Position numbers and translations under genes: made by a program
Notes under the pieces: model-generated
The model's database searches: none
Told to the model about the DNA's origin: nothing
The model's input: only the letters and a program-made list of their open reading frames with translations
Shown: piece by piece, positions 34,842-44,397 of the stretch
Layout: each line of letters starts with the position of its first letter
How positions within the stretch are numbered: the first letter of the stretch is position 1
Assembly: GCA_028277725.1 (NCBI GenBank)
Contig: JANQFX010000046.1
Coordinates: 42,251 to 106,250, forward strand
Direction: 5' to 3'
Source of the DNA: Thiohalocapsa sp.
GTDB lineage: Bacteria > Pseudomonadota > Gammaproteobacteria > Chromatiales > Chromatiaceae
DNA: 64,000 nt

Positions 34842-36797
34842 TCAGCCCCCGCTCATGAACATGTTCATCATGAGCTTGTTGAGGCGGCCGACGAAGGCCG
34901 CGGGGTCATCCAGCTGGCCGCCCTCGGCGAGCTGGGCCTGGTCGAAGAGGATCATGCCGAGATCATCGAACCTGCCCTGATCGCCCTCGGCCTCCAGGCG
35001 CTTGACCAGCGGGTGGTCCAGGTTGACCTCCAGGGTCGGCTTCATATCGGGCGCGTCCTGGCCGACGGCCTTGAGCACGCGGGCGAGGTTGGCGCTCATG
35101 TCGTGCTCGCCGACGACGATGCAGGCGGGGGAGTCCACCAGGCGGGTCGAGACCCGCACGTCGCTGACCTGCTCTCCGAGGCTGATCTTGAGCCGCTTGA
35201 GCAGGTCCTCGTGCTCCTTCTCGGCCTGCTCGGCCTTCTCCTGGTCCTCCTTGTCCGCCAATTCGCCGAGGTCGAGCTTGCCTTTGGTGACGGACTGCAG
35301 GTGCTTGTCCTTGAACTCGTGCAGGTGGTTCACCAGCCATTCGTCGACGCGGTCGGACAGCAGCAGTACTTCGACGCCCTTCTTGCGGAACACCTCCAGG
35401 TGCGGGCTGTGGCGGGCGGCGGCGGGGCTGTCGGCGGTGATGTAGTAGATGTCCTTCTGGCCCTCCTGCATCCGCTCGATGTAGTCGTCGAGGGAGACGT
35501 TCTGGGTGTCGTTCTCGTTGTGGGTGCTGGCGAAGCGCATGAGGCCGCCGATACGCTCGCGGTTCTGGAAGTCCTCCGCCGGGCCTTCCTTCAGCACGCG
35601 GCCGAACTCGCCCCAGAACTCCTGGTACTTCTCGGGCTCGTCCTTGGCCATGGACTCCAGCATGCCGAGCACGCGCTTGACGTTGGCGCCGCGGATGGTG
35701 TCGATCTTGCGGTTGTGCTGCAGGATCTCGCGGGAGACGTTGAGCGGAAGGTCGTCGGAGTCCACCACGCCCTTGACGAAGCGCAACCAGTGCGGCAGCA
35801 GCTTGTCCGCCTCGTCCATGATGAACACGCGCTTCACGTACAGCTTGACGCCGTGCTTCTGGTCGCGGTCCCACATGTCCCAGGGGGCACGCTTGGGTAG
35901 GTACAGGAGTGCGGTGTATTCGTTGGTGCCCTCCACCCGGTTGTGGACCCACGCGAGCGGCTCCTCGAAGTCGTGGGAGATGTGCTTGTAGAAGGCCTTG
36001 TAGTCGTCGTCGGAGAGGTCGGACTTGCCCCGCATCCAGAGCGCGGTGCCCTTGTTGACCTGCTCGAATTCCGGCGCCTTATCGGCCTTATCCTTGTCTT
36101 CGCCCTCGTCGTCGTCACCGCCGAGGTCCTCTTTGACCATCTCCACCGGGATGGCGATGTGGTCCGAGAACTTGCCGATGACGGTGCGCAGCCGCCAGGC
36201 GTCCAGGAACTCCTTCTCGTCGTCCTTCAGGTGCAGGATCACATCGGTGCCGCGGCCCGCCTTCTCGACCGTTTCCAGGGTGTAGCTGCCGCGGCCGTCC
36301 GACTCCCAGCGCACGCCATGCTCGGCGGACAGATCCGCGCGGCGCGAGAGGACGCTGACCTTGTCGGCCACGATGTAGGCGGAGTAGAAGCCGACGCCGA
36401 ACTGGCCGATCAGCGCATCGCCGCTGGCCTGCTGCCCATCGGACTCACCGTGCGCGGCCTGCAGCGCCTCGGCGAACTGCCGCGTGCCGGAGCTGGCGAT
36501 GCTGCCGATGGTGTCGATCATCTCCTGGCGGCTGAGGCCGATGCCGTTGTCGGAGACGGTGATGGTGCCGGCGTCCTGATCCAGCAGCACGCGCACGCGC
36601 AGCTCCGGGTCGTCTTCCAGTAGCTGCTCATCGGTCAGGGACTCGAAGCGCAGCTTTTCGGCGGCGTCGGAGGCGTTGGAGATGAGCTCGCGCAGGAAGA
36701 TCTCCTTGTTGGAGTAGAGCGAGCGGATGACCAGGTCCAGGACCTGGCTCACCTCGGCCTTGAATTCGAGGGTTTCCTTATGGGCTTCGACGGTCAT
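34842..36797 (-). CDS. htpG: Molecular chaperone HtpG (Hsp90)
   Basis: 651 aa, full-length bacterial Hsp90. N-terminal ATPase motifs: FLRELISNASDAAEKLRF, SDNGIGLSRQEMIDTIGSIA and GQFGVGFYSAYIVAD; middle domain with ALLYLPKRAPWDMW and LNVSREILQ; C-terminal dimerisation domain to residue 651. It acts in the cytosol in client-protein remodelling and heat tolerance. The start at 36797 fits the family (an upstream in-frame extension is not conserved). A sigma-32-like promoter is seen in the 147-bp divergent region shared with pgm. Confidence 0.97.
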   Translation of the reverse strand: MTVEAHKETLEFKAEVSQVLDLVIRSLYSNKEIFLRELISNASDAAEKLRFESLTDEQLLEDDPELRVRVLLDQDAGTITVSDNGIGLSRQEMIDTIGSIASSGTRQFAEALQAAHGESDGQQASGDALIGQFGVGFYSAYIVADKVSVLSRRADLSAEHGVRWESDGRGSYTLETVEKAGRGTDVILHLKDDEKEFLDAWRLRTVIGKFSDHIAIPVEMVKEDLGGDDDEGEDKDKADKAPEFEQVNKGTALWMRGKSDLSDDDYKAFYKHISHDFEEPLAWVHNRVEGTNEYTALLYLPKRAPWDMWDRDQKHGVKLYVKRVFIMDEADKLLPHWLRFVKGVVDSDDLPLNVSREILQHNRKIDTIRGANVKRVLGMLESMAKDEPEKYQEFWGEFGRVLKEGPAEDFQNRERIGGLMRFASTHNENDTQNVSLDDYIERMQEGQKDIYYITADSPAAARHSPHLEVFRKKGVEVLLLSDRVDEWLVNHLHEFKDKHLQSVTKGKLDLGELADKEDQEKAEQAEKEHEDLLKRLKISLGEQVSDVRVSTRLVDSPACIVVGEHDMSANLARVLKAVGQDAPDMKPTLEVNLDHPLVKRLEAEGDQGRFDDLGMILFDQAQLAEGGQLDDPAAFVGRLNKLMMNMFMSGG

Positions 36798-36869
36798 GGG
36801 TCTCTTGTATCTGTGTTGATGTCGGTCGGTGGGGTCATCGCGGCGCGACGCGGCGGTGCGATGCCGTAG

Positions 36870-38579
<1,710 letters not shown>

Positions 38580-38917
38580 TAGGGTGTTTGCGAACCTCAG
38601 GGGTGGGGTTCTAAGCATCCAGTAAGCAAACGCCGATTGTTGGCCATTCATGGCCGACAGCGTGGTTTCCGCTTGCCTTCTTTGTCAGCGATTTGCGGTG
38701 CGGATAATCCCGGGGCGTCCTGCCCCGACCGTGAAACACCGATGAATCGGCGGTTCCCCAACGCACCGGTGCTCGACGGTCGCGTCTTCCAGGCAAGCCC
38801 CAAGACCAAAGCCCCGAAAGCTATGGTGTTGTATTGGTCGAAACGGGTCTGCACCTCGGTTTCACGCCGGCGGTGACCGGCGCCGAGTATTTGCCAACTC
38901 CACGAAGGTAAGCAGCC
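38580..38917. other. 338-bp intergenic region holding a dispersed double-hairpin repeat
   Basis: Downstream of pgm there is a weak hairpin (GAACC...GGTTC, about 38594-38613) without a U tract, then the repeat unit at 38711-38762 described separately. The last 100 bp should contain the promoter of the 51-codon gene; no clear hexamers were seen. No other gene is supported. Confidence 0.5.
38711..38762 (+). repeat. Dispersed double-hairpin repeat, copy 1
   Basis: 52 nt with two stem-loops: CGGGGC-GTCCT-GCCCCG, then a second, imperfect one around CCGAT-GA-ATCGG bounded by GTGAAA/GGTTCCCC. It matches copy 2 at 58261-58312 in the same order and orientation at about 41 of 52 positions. Both copies are intergenic. 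Confidence 0.7.
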
Positions 38918-39073
38918 ATGACCAAGACCCCCCTGACCCTCGCCGCTGTCCTCCTCTTTGGCCTGATGCTGAGTGCCGGCGGTGCCGTCGCCGGCGACCG
39001 CTCCTGCGGCGGCAAGAAGAAGGACGAGGGTGGCAGCGCGCTCGTGATCACCCCGGCCGACCGCCTCGGCTGA
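38918..39073 (+). CDS. Small exported peptide, 51 aa, unknown function
   Basis: 51 aa. An N-terminal signal peptide (TPLTLAAVLLFGLMLSAGG, cleavage probably after AVA at 25) leaves a mature peptide of about 26 residues, GDRSCGGKKKDEGG then a hydrophobic-to-charged tail, with one Cys in a SCGGKKK motif. AAGG lies about 10 nt upstream of the ATG, and a near-perfect terminator follows 65 bp after the stop, which argues that this is a real transcribed gene. No family was recognised. A single Cys could allow disulfide dimerisation, lipid or metal ligation; there is no lipobox at the cleavage site. It stands alone between pgm and the peroxiredoxin gene. Confidence 0.65.
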   Translation: MTKTPLTLAAVLLFGLMLSAGGAVAGDRSCGGKKKDEGGSALVITPADRLG

Positions 39074-39388
39074 GGCAGCCTGGAGTCGCTCGCCGCTCCC
39101 GACGACCGCGCGGCTCTCTGCAACGCCGCGGCAACCGAGCCCCGCCAGCCCCCTGGCGGGGCTTTTTTTTGACCAAGCTCCCGCCCTAGCCGCCCTGCAC
39201 GAACGCCCCCTTCCCGGACTCGCCATCGTCTCGGACGAAGGCATCCTGACAATGGATCGTCAAAACCGATCAAAATCATTTGCTCAATCCATTTTGCAAG
39301 TGGGCGAATCGACCTCATGATGCGGTGCGTGGTCGAGCCCGCAGCTGCTCGCCCACACCCAGTTTTCCAACATTATGGAGTCTCGAAC
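39074..39388. other. 315-bp intergenic region upstream of the peroxiredoxin gene
   Basis: It starts with the terminator of the 51-codon gene (39138-39170), followed by a distinctly AT-rich patch (about 39250-39300, with CAAAACCGATCAAAATCATT) that probably holds the peroxiredoxin promoter and regulator site. No OxyR dyad or clear -35/-10 pair could be fixed. Confidence 0.45.
39138..39170 (+). terminator. Strong rho-independent terminator of the 51-codon gene
   Basis: AGCCCCGCCAG and CTGGCGGGGCT form a perfect 11-bp stem with a CCCC loop, followed by seven further T residues. Confidence 0.9.
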
Positions 39389-40126
39389 ATGCAAGATCGC
39401 ACCGGCCAGGCCGTGCCCCAGGTCACCTTCCGCACCCGCACCGACAGCGACTGGAAGGACATCACCACGCACGAGTTGTTCCAGGGTAAGACCGTCATCG
39501 TCTTCTCGCTGCCGGGCGCCTTTACGCCCACCTGCTCCTCGACCCACGTGCCGCGTTTCAACCAGCTGGCGCCGGCCTTCAAGGCCAGCGGCGTGGACGA
39601 GATCGTCTGCATGTCGGTCAACGACGGTTTCGTCATGAAGGCCTGGCAGGAGGACGAGAACGCCGACAACCTGACCTTCATCCCTGACGGCAACGGTGAG
39701 TTCACCGAGGGCATGGGCCTGCTGGTCGACAAGGACGACCTGGGCTTCGGCAAACGCTCCTGGCGTTACTCCATGCTGGTCAAGGACGGCGTGGTCGACA
39801 AGATGTTCATCGAGCCGGAAGAGCCGGGCGACCCCTTCCACGTTTCCGATGCCGATACGATGTTCGCCTACGTCGCGCCCGACGCCAAGAAGCCAGCCGA
39901 CGTCACCGTGTTCACCCGTCCGGGCTGCCCATTCTGCGCCAAGGCCAAGGCGATGCTGGCCGACGCCGGCATGCAGTACGAGGAACTGGTGCTGAACCGT
40001 GACTACACCGAGGAGACGCTGCGCGCCGTCGCCGGTGCCACCAGCGTGCCCCAGGTCTACCTCAACGGCGAGAAGATCGGCGGCTCGGACGACCTGGAGC
40101 GCTGGATGGCCAGCCAGGGCGCCTAG
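39389..40126 (+). CDS. Hybrid peroxiredoxin-glutaredoxin (Prx5/Grx fusion)
   Basis: 245 aa. The N-terminal peroxiredoxin-5 domain (1-165) has peroxidatic C49 in PGAFTPTC; the C-terminal glutaredoxin domain (170-245) has C180-P-F-C183, [14 protein letters not shown] and the usual cis-Pro. In Haemophilus and Vibrio/Chromatium relatives this fusion reduces H2O2 and alkyl peroxides with glutathione, without a separate thioredoxin. The ATG at 39389 has GGAG 8 nt upstream, which decides it over an upstream in-frame Met. A glutathione reductase gene follows (246 bp, with a terminator between), supplying GSH and completing the NADPH-GSH-peroxide chain. Confidence 0.95.
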   Translation: MQDRTGQAVPQVTFRTRTDSDWKDITTHELFQGKTVIVFSLPGAFTPTCSSTHVPRFNQLAPAFKASGVDEIVCMSVNDGFVMKAWQEDENADNLTFIPDGNGEFTEGMGLLVDKDDLGFGKRSWRYSMLVKDGVVDKMFIEPEEPGDPFHVSDADTMFAYVAPDAKKPADVTVFTRPGCPFCAKAKAMLADAGMQYEELVLNRDYTEETLRAVAGATSVPQVYLNGEKIGGSDDLERWMASQGA

Positions 40127-40191
40127 GACGCCGACAACCCGGCTCCCGCGCCCGGTCGCTGATCGGGCTCGGGGCGCGGTGCCCATGGCAG

Positions 40192-40228
40192 CGGCCGCCT
40201 CGTCACCCCCGACGGGGCGGCCGTTTTC
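40192..40228 (+). terminator. Rho-independent terminator after the peroxiredoxin gene
   Basis: CGGCCGCCTCGTC and GACGGGGCGGCCG pair over 13 bp (one T-G) around the loop ACCCCC, followed by TTTTCGT. It separates the peroxiredoxin gene from gor, so gor may have its own promoter or be read through. Confidence 0.8.
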
Positions 40229-40372
40229 GTGCCGGGGTTCCCGTTTCGCAGCCTCAACCGTCGGCGCTGGATTGCCGGAGCGCATTGCAGGCCGTCGCGG
40301 CCGGCACTGAAATAGCACGATCACTTTCTCACCATCGCGGGCCGAAGCGGCCCGACCCTTCCGGAGACAGCA

Positions 40373-41737
40373 ATGGACAATCACTTCGATCTCATCGCCA
40401 TCGGTGGCGGAAGCGGCGGTCTCGCGGTCGCCGAGAAGGCCGCCGCCTACGGTAAACGCGTCGCCATCGTCGAGCGTTCCAAGCTCGGGGGCACCTGCGT
40501 CAATGTGGGCTGCGTGCCGAAGAAGATCATGTGGTACGCGGCCAACCTGGCCCAGGACGCGCGCCACGCCAACGAGGTGGGCGTCGAGGTACAGCTCGAC
40601 GGCGTCGACTGGGCGAAACTGGTCCAGGGCCGCGAGGGCGTCATCGGCGGCATCCTCGACTACTGGAGCGGCTATGTCGCCGGCGAGGGCATCACGCTCA
40701 TCGAGGGCGATGCGCGCTTTGTCGACGCCCACAGCATCGAGGTCGGTGAAGCCCGCTACACGGCGGACCACATTGTCATCGCCACCGGGGGACGCCCCGT
40801 CGTACCGCCGGTGCCGGGCGCGGAGCTGGGTATCACCTCGGACGGCTTCTTCCAGCTGCGTGAGCAGCCGGAAAAGGTCTGTGTCATCGGTGGCGGCTAT
40901 ATCGGCGTGGAACTCGCCGGCGTGCTGCGCGCGCTGGGCTCGGAGGTCAGCGTGGTCGCGCTGGAGCCCAAGGTGCTTGAGACATTTGACCCCATGGTCA
41001 GCAAGACCGTCGCCGATAACATGGCCCACGACGGCATCGAGCTACACCTGCCCTTCGCTGTGGAGGCCCTGGAGCGGCGCGACGACGGTCTCGCGGTCAA
41101 GGCCGCCGACGGCCGCATGCTGAGCGGGTTCGACAGCATCCTCTGGGCCGTCGGGCGCCGGCCGAACACCGATCAGCTCAACCTGGAAGCGGCCGGAATC
41201 GAGGTGGAAGGCAACGGCGTGGTGCCGACCGACGCCTTCCAAAACACCGCGGTAGCGGGCATCTATGCCCTGGGCGACATCACCGGTCGCGCGCCCCTCA
41301 CCCCGGTCGCCATCGCCGCCGGCCGCCGGCTCGCGGACCGGCTATTCAACGACCAGCCGGAGCGCCGTCTCGACTACGAGAACATCCCAACCGTGGTGTT
41401 CGCGCACCCGCCCGCTGGCGCCGTCGGCCTCACCGAAGCGGCGGCGCGCGCCAGCGGCCGGAAGGTGACCGTGTATGAGACCGACTTTCAGCCCATGCGC
41501 TATGCGCTGAATCGCAGCGGCCCGCGTACGGCCATGAAGCTGGTCTGCGTCGGCGACGAGGAACGGGTGGTGGGCATCCACATGGTCGGTGACGGCGTCG
41601 ACGAGATGCTGCAGGGCTTCGCCGTGGCCGTGAAGATGGGTGCCACCAAGGCCGACTTCGACAACACCGTTGCCATCCACCCGGTGAGCGCGGAGGAGTT
41701 GGTCACGCTCAAGGAGCCGAACCCGACCGAGGACTGA
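40373..41737 (+). CDS. gor: Glutathione-disulfide reductase
   Basis: 454 aa, normal Gor length. FAD-binding [14 protein letters not shown]; redox-active disulfide C42-VNVG-C47 in [16 protein letters not shown](P)-binding [20 protein letters not shown]-terminal interface with the catalytic HPVSAEE. The residue pattern after the second dinucleotide fold resembles glutathione reductases. It uses NADPH to reduce GSSG in the cytosol and pairs with the upstream GSH-dependent peroxidase. GGAG precedes the start. Confidence 0.95.
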   Translation: MDNHFDLIAIGGGSGGLAVAEKAAAYGKRVAIVERSKLGGTCVNVGCVPKKIMWYAANLAQDARHANEVGVEVQLDGVDWAKLVQGREGVIGGILDYWSGYVAGEGITLIEGDARFVDAHSIEVGEARYTADHIVIATGGRPVVPPVPGAELGITSDGFFQLREQPEKVCVIGGGYIGVELAGVLRALGSEVSVVALEPKVLETFDPMVSKTVADNMAHDGIELHLPFAVEALERRDDGLAVKAADGRMLSGFDSILWAVGRRPNTDQLNLEAAGIEVEGNGVVPTDAFQNTAVAGIYALGDITGRAPLTPVAIAAGRRLADRLFNDQPERRLDYENIPTVVFAHPPAGAVGLTEAAARASGRKVTVYETDFQPMRYALNRSGPRTAMKLVCVGDEERVVGIHMVGDGVDEMLQGFAVAVKMGATKADFDNTVAIHPVSAEELVTLKEPNPTED

Positions 41738-41796
41738 TGCGCCGAGGGCGTATCGCGCGGGGCCCCTGTCGACCGGGATGTCGACACCTGGTCGAC

Positions 41797-43146
41797 TCAG
41801 CGCGGTGTCTGCATCCCGGATGTCTCCGCCGACCAGGCCTGCAGGGCCGGGAACTCGCGGAAGGCCACGTCGATCGGGATCGAGACACCGAAGCCCCGCT
41901 CCTCGGCGTCCGGCCCCGGCGTCGCCTTCCAGGTGTTCACGCCGACGACCGCACCGCTCTCGACCACCAACGGCCCGCCACTGCTGCCGGGCATGATGCG
42001 GGCGTCCGTCACCAGCATGCCGTCCTGCTCGCCGGTATAGGTGCCGGCGGTGACCGTGTCCTTGATGCCGAGTGGGCTGCCGATGGCATAGACGGCCTCT
42101 GTCTGCCGCGGTCGGGTGCCGAGCTGCGGGCGCAGGTAGGGCGTGCGGTAGCCCGAAACCCGCAGCAAAGCCAGGTCGTGTTGGGTACTGAGTTCCACCA
42201 GGTCCGCGGTGACGGTCTCGCCATCCTTGAGCTGTACCTTGAAGGCGCGCCGCAGGAGCGCCGCGTTGCGCTTCATGTCCAACTCCCGCTTGGCCTGCCG
42301 ATAGGCTCGGCTACGTTCGCGCAACAGGCGTCGGCCGCGATCGTAGTCGTTGGGGTCCGAATAGCGGTCACGCGGCAGCGCCAGGCGTTGCTCCAGGGCA
42401 TCCAGTGTCTGCTTCAACGCCTCGAGTGCTGCCCGTTCCTCCGCCGCCCAGTCGTCCGCCGGCCGAATGACGTGCCGGTTGGTCAGCAACAATCCATCCG
42501 CACTGACGAAGAAGCCCGAGCCCGAGCCCAGCTCGGATTCGATGGTGACCACCGCCAGACTGCTGGCCTCCACCGGCGAGGCCGGGCGGAAGCGTTGCAT
42601 CAGGCGCGCCTCGATGTCCCGTTCCAGATCAGGCTCGGGCTCGGGGGCCGGCGCGGGTCCTCCGGCGGCCGCTAAGGGAGGCGCGGATGGGGCGGTCTCG
42701 GGCGTAACGGGGCGGCGTCGCTCGATCCGGTCGTCGCGGCCGGGTGCTGATCCCAGGTCCGAAGGCCGGAGCCGCACGGTCGGGGGCGCCAGCTCGGACT
42801 GCGCGGGTCTGAAGTCGGGGACCGGCCATCTGCCAGGCTCCGGCGGAGCACGACGGGTCAGCGGCGCCTGCTGCCCCTCGCCCCGGATCGGCCTGTCCTG
42901 CATCGATCCGCCTCGTATCGGCGCGCCGTAAACCGTCGTCGGCGCCGCATGCCAACCTGGGCGGGATCGGGCGTCGGTGGCGGGCGGGGGGGGACGATCG
43001 GTAAAGATCCAGTTGCCCTGTGCGTCCTGGTAGCGGTAGATCTCCGCGTCGGCGCAGGTGGGCCACAGCGCCAGAGCCAGCATCAGCGTCGGCGCTGGCA
43101 CCAGACAGGCGATGCTGGTCGGGACGACTCGTTCCTGCTTGACCAT
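41797..43146 (-). CDS. Exported trypsin-like serine protease with N-terminal DUF4124
   Basis: 449 aa. A signal peptide (ends near CADA) is followed by a DUF4124 domain (EIYRYQDAQGNWIFTDRPP), a long Pro/Arg-rich linker, and an S1C/trypsin-like peptidase domain. The triad is visible: His in LLLTNRHVI, Asp in QHDLALLRVSG and Ser in MPGSSGGPLV. The domain is interrupted by an insert (about 90 residues) between His and Asp with a basic coiled coil (LEQRLALPRDRYSDPNDYDR region). No PDZ domain is present, unlike DegP. It is probably a periplasmic protease of unknown target. The start at 43146 is preferred because it opens directly into the signal peptide. Confidence 0.85.
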   Translation of the reverse strand: MVKQERVVPTSIACLVPAPTLMLALALWPTCADAEIYRYQDAQGNWIFTDRPPPPATDARSRPGWHAAPTTVYGAPIRGGSMQDRPIRGEGQQAPLTRRAPPEPGRWPVPDFRPAQSELAPPTVRLRPSDLGSAPGRDDRIERRRPVTPETAPSAPPLAAAGGPAPAPEPEPDLERDIEARLMQRFRPASPVEASSLAVVTIESELGSGSGFFVSADGLLLTNRHVIRPADDWAAEERAALEALKQTLDALEQRLALPRDRYSDPNDYDRGRRLLRERSRAYRQAKRELDMKRNAALLRRAFKVQLKDGETVTADLVELSTQHDLALLRVSGYRTPYLRPQLGTRPRQTEAVYAIGSPLGIKDTVTAGTYTGEQDGMLVTDARIMPGSSGGPLVVESGAVVGVNTWKATPGPDAEERGFGVSIPIDVAFREFPALQAWSAETSGMQTPR

Positions 43147-43743
43147 TGGCTCGGACACGGGCTGGAAACCAGCTTCTAGGTTGAACGGGTCCTCTTGCAG
43201 GATCGATTGGCCTGCTTTTCCAGGCACACCGGACGTGCCGTCGCCGAGGCCGATGCCCGGAGCGACAGATACTGTTCCTAGGAATCATTTTGCACCATCC
43301 TGCCCGAGAATGTGCTAATCGCGGTGTCCGCGCGGCCACGCATCCCCCCGCGTACCCCTGATGCCTCGCAAATCCAGCCGGGCGGGCCCGATACGAGGCC
43401 CGGTCGTGCGGATATCCAGGCAGTACCTCGAATCTGGATTCGGACAGTTCCCGCTAATCGCAGGATTGGCTATCTCTATCGGTGGTGTCGTTGTCTTTGT
43501 TCCGGGCTTGCTTATGCTTCGGGGATCGCCCGACGTAGCGCTGCGCTTGTTGTCTGGGAAGGGAACATCAAGGGCCGTCACCTTGTGCGCCGATCGGAGG
43601 TAGCGACCACGCCGCCGGCAGTGAGGTACGTGCTATGTGTTCAAGTCCCCGCCTCACCAGTCCGCGCCGGGATCGTTGCTTGGCCGCGACGGGAAATAGG
43701 ATCGGAAGCACGGCGCAGTCGAACCGCCGTCTAGGGAGACGAC
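43147..43743. other. 597-bp intergenic region upstream of the pilus operon
   Basis: The protease and pilus genes diverge here. The middle (about 43430-43530) is less GC-rich than the flanks. A candidate plus-strand promoter is TTGTCT (43491-43496), 16 nt, TATGCT (43513-43518), which would give a leader of about 220 nt to pilV. An 80-codon frame at 43361-43603 with one hydrophobic segment exists, but nothing else supports it. No FimT/FimU-like pilin, common at this position, is present. Confidence 0.4.
43491..43518 (+). promoter_or_regulatory. Candidate promoter of the pilV-pilE operon
   Basis: TTGTCT, a 16-nt spacer and TATGCT resemble a sigma-70 promoter in the right direction. The distance to pilV is long and other regulators are likely, so this is tentative. 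Confidence 0.3.
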
Positions 43744-44397
43744 ATGATGCGACCCCCACCAAGGCCAGACCCACTCAGCACCGCCAAACGCCAGAGTCGC
43801 GGTCCGGGCGCGCGCCAACCAGGTGCTACCGGACCCGGCGCCATCAGGCTCGGCACCATTAGCCTCAGTACCATCGGATCTAGTGCCACCAGGACCAAGG
43901 CCACTAATGCCACCGCCGCTACTGAGCGCTACCCAAGCAGGAACGGATTCACGCTGATCGAGGTCATGGTGACCTTGTTCATCATCGCCATCGGCGCATT
44001 GGGCGTCGCCGGCCTACAACTGGCCAGCATGCGCAGTAACCACAGTGCGTTCTTGCGCTCCAACGCGACCCTGGTCGCGTCGACCCTCATCGACCGCATC
44101 CGTGCGGACCCTCAGAGCTTCGTCGGCGTCAAGCTCGACACCGATCGTCCTGGCGATGATCCGACCTTCAAGGCCTGGGCCAACGAGTTGAAGCGTCTTC
44201 CGCTGAACCCGCCCACCGATGGCTCCGCACTCGGCTCCCTAGATTGCTCCCATGGAAACGCCTGCAATACGGGGCACTGCGCTATCACCATCCGATGGGA
44301 AGACTCCCGCGCCGTCGGCTTCGGCGGTGCCATGGCGGATGCGTCCAAGCGGGCCGAGACCCTGCAATTCCAGGTCTGCACCAGGGTGCCGTTGTGA
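43744..44397 (+). CDS. pilV: Type IV pilus minor pilin PilV with unusually long leader
   Basis: 217 aa. A prepilin motif NG-FTLIEVMVTLFIIAIGALG places the PilD cleavage after G68, with Glu at +5, followed by a hydrophobic helix and a C-terminal soluble domain with Cys pairs (LDCSHGNACNTGHC). PilV, PilW, PilX and PilE form the priming complex of type IV pili in the inner membrane. The ATG at 43744 (or 43747) has AGGGAG 5-8 nt upstream, so the 68-residue leader is genuinely predicted; usual leaders are 6-30 residues. The leader contains five-residue repeats (27-56) encoded by 15-nt DNA repeats. The stop codon overlaps the pilW start. Confidence 0.85.
   Translation: MMRPPPRPDPLSTAKRQSRGPGARQPGATGPGAIRLGTISLSTIGSSATRTKATNATAATERYPSRNGFTLIEVMVTLFIIAIGALGVAGLQLASMRSNHSAFLRSNATLVASTLIDRIRADPQSFVGVKLDTDRPGDDPTFKAWANELKRLPLNPPTDGSALGSLDCSHGNACNTGHCAITIRWEDSRAVGFGGAMADASKRAETLQFQVCTRVPL
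43822..43911 (+). repeat. Six 15-nt tandem repeats inside the pilV leader region
   Basis: Consecutive 15-nt units start at 43822, 43837, 43852, 43867, 43882 and 43897 (for example GGCGCCATCAGGCTC, GGCACCATTAGCCTC, AGTACCATCGGATCT, AGTGCCACCAGGACC), coding for GATGP, GAIRL, GTISL, STIGS, SATRT, KATNA. Units are in frame, so copy-number change would alter only leader length. Confidence 0.75.

Noticed and set aside
39284..41029. Long minus-strand frame opposite the peroxiredoxin and gor genes
   Set aside because: It is fully antisense to confident genes, with His/Ala/Gly/Val-rich shadow composition.
43361..43603. 80-codon plus-strand frame with one hydrophobic segment
   Set aside because: There is no ribosome-binding site, family match or neighbour support. 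It was left as part of the intergenic description.
43621..43659. tRNA-like 3' end (TTCAAGTCC...CACCA)
   Set aside because: No matching acceptor strand, D-arm or anticodon stem is found upstream, and the T-stem does not pair.
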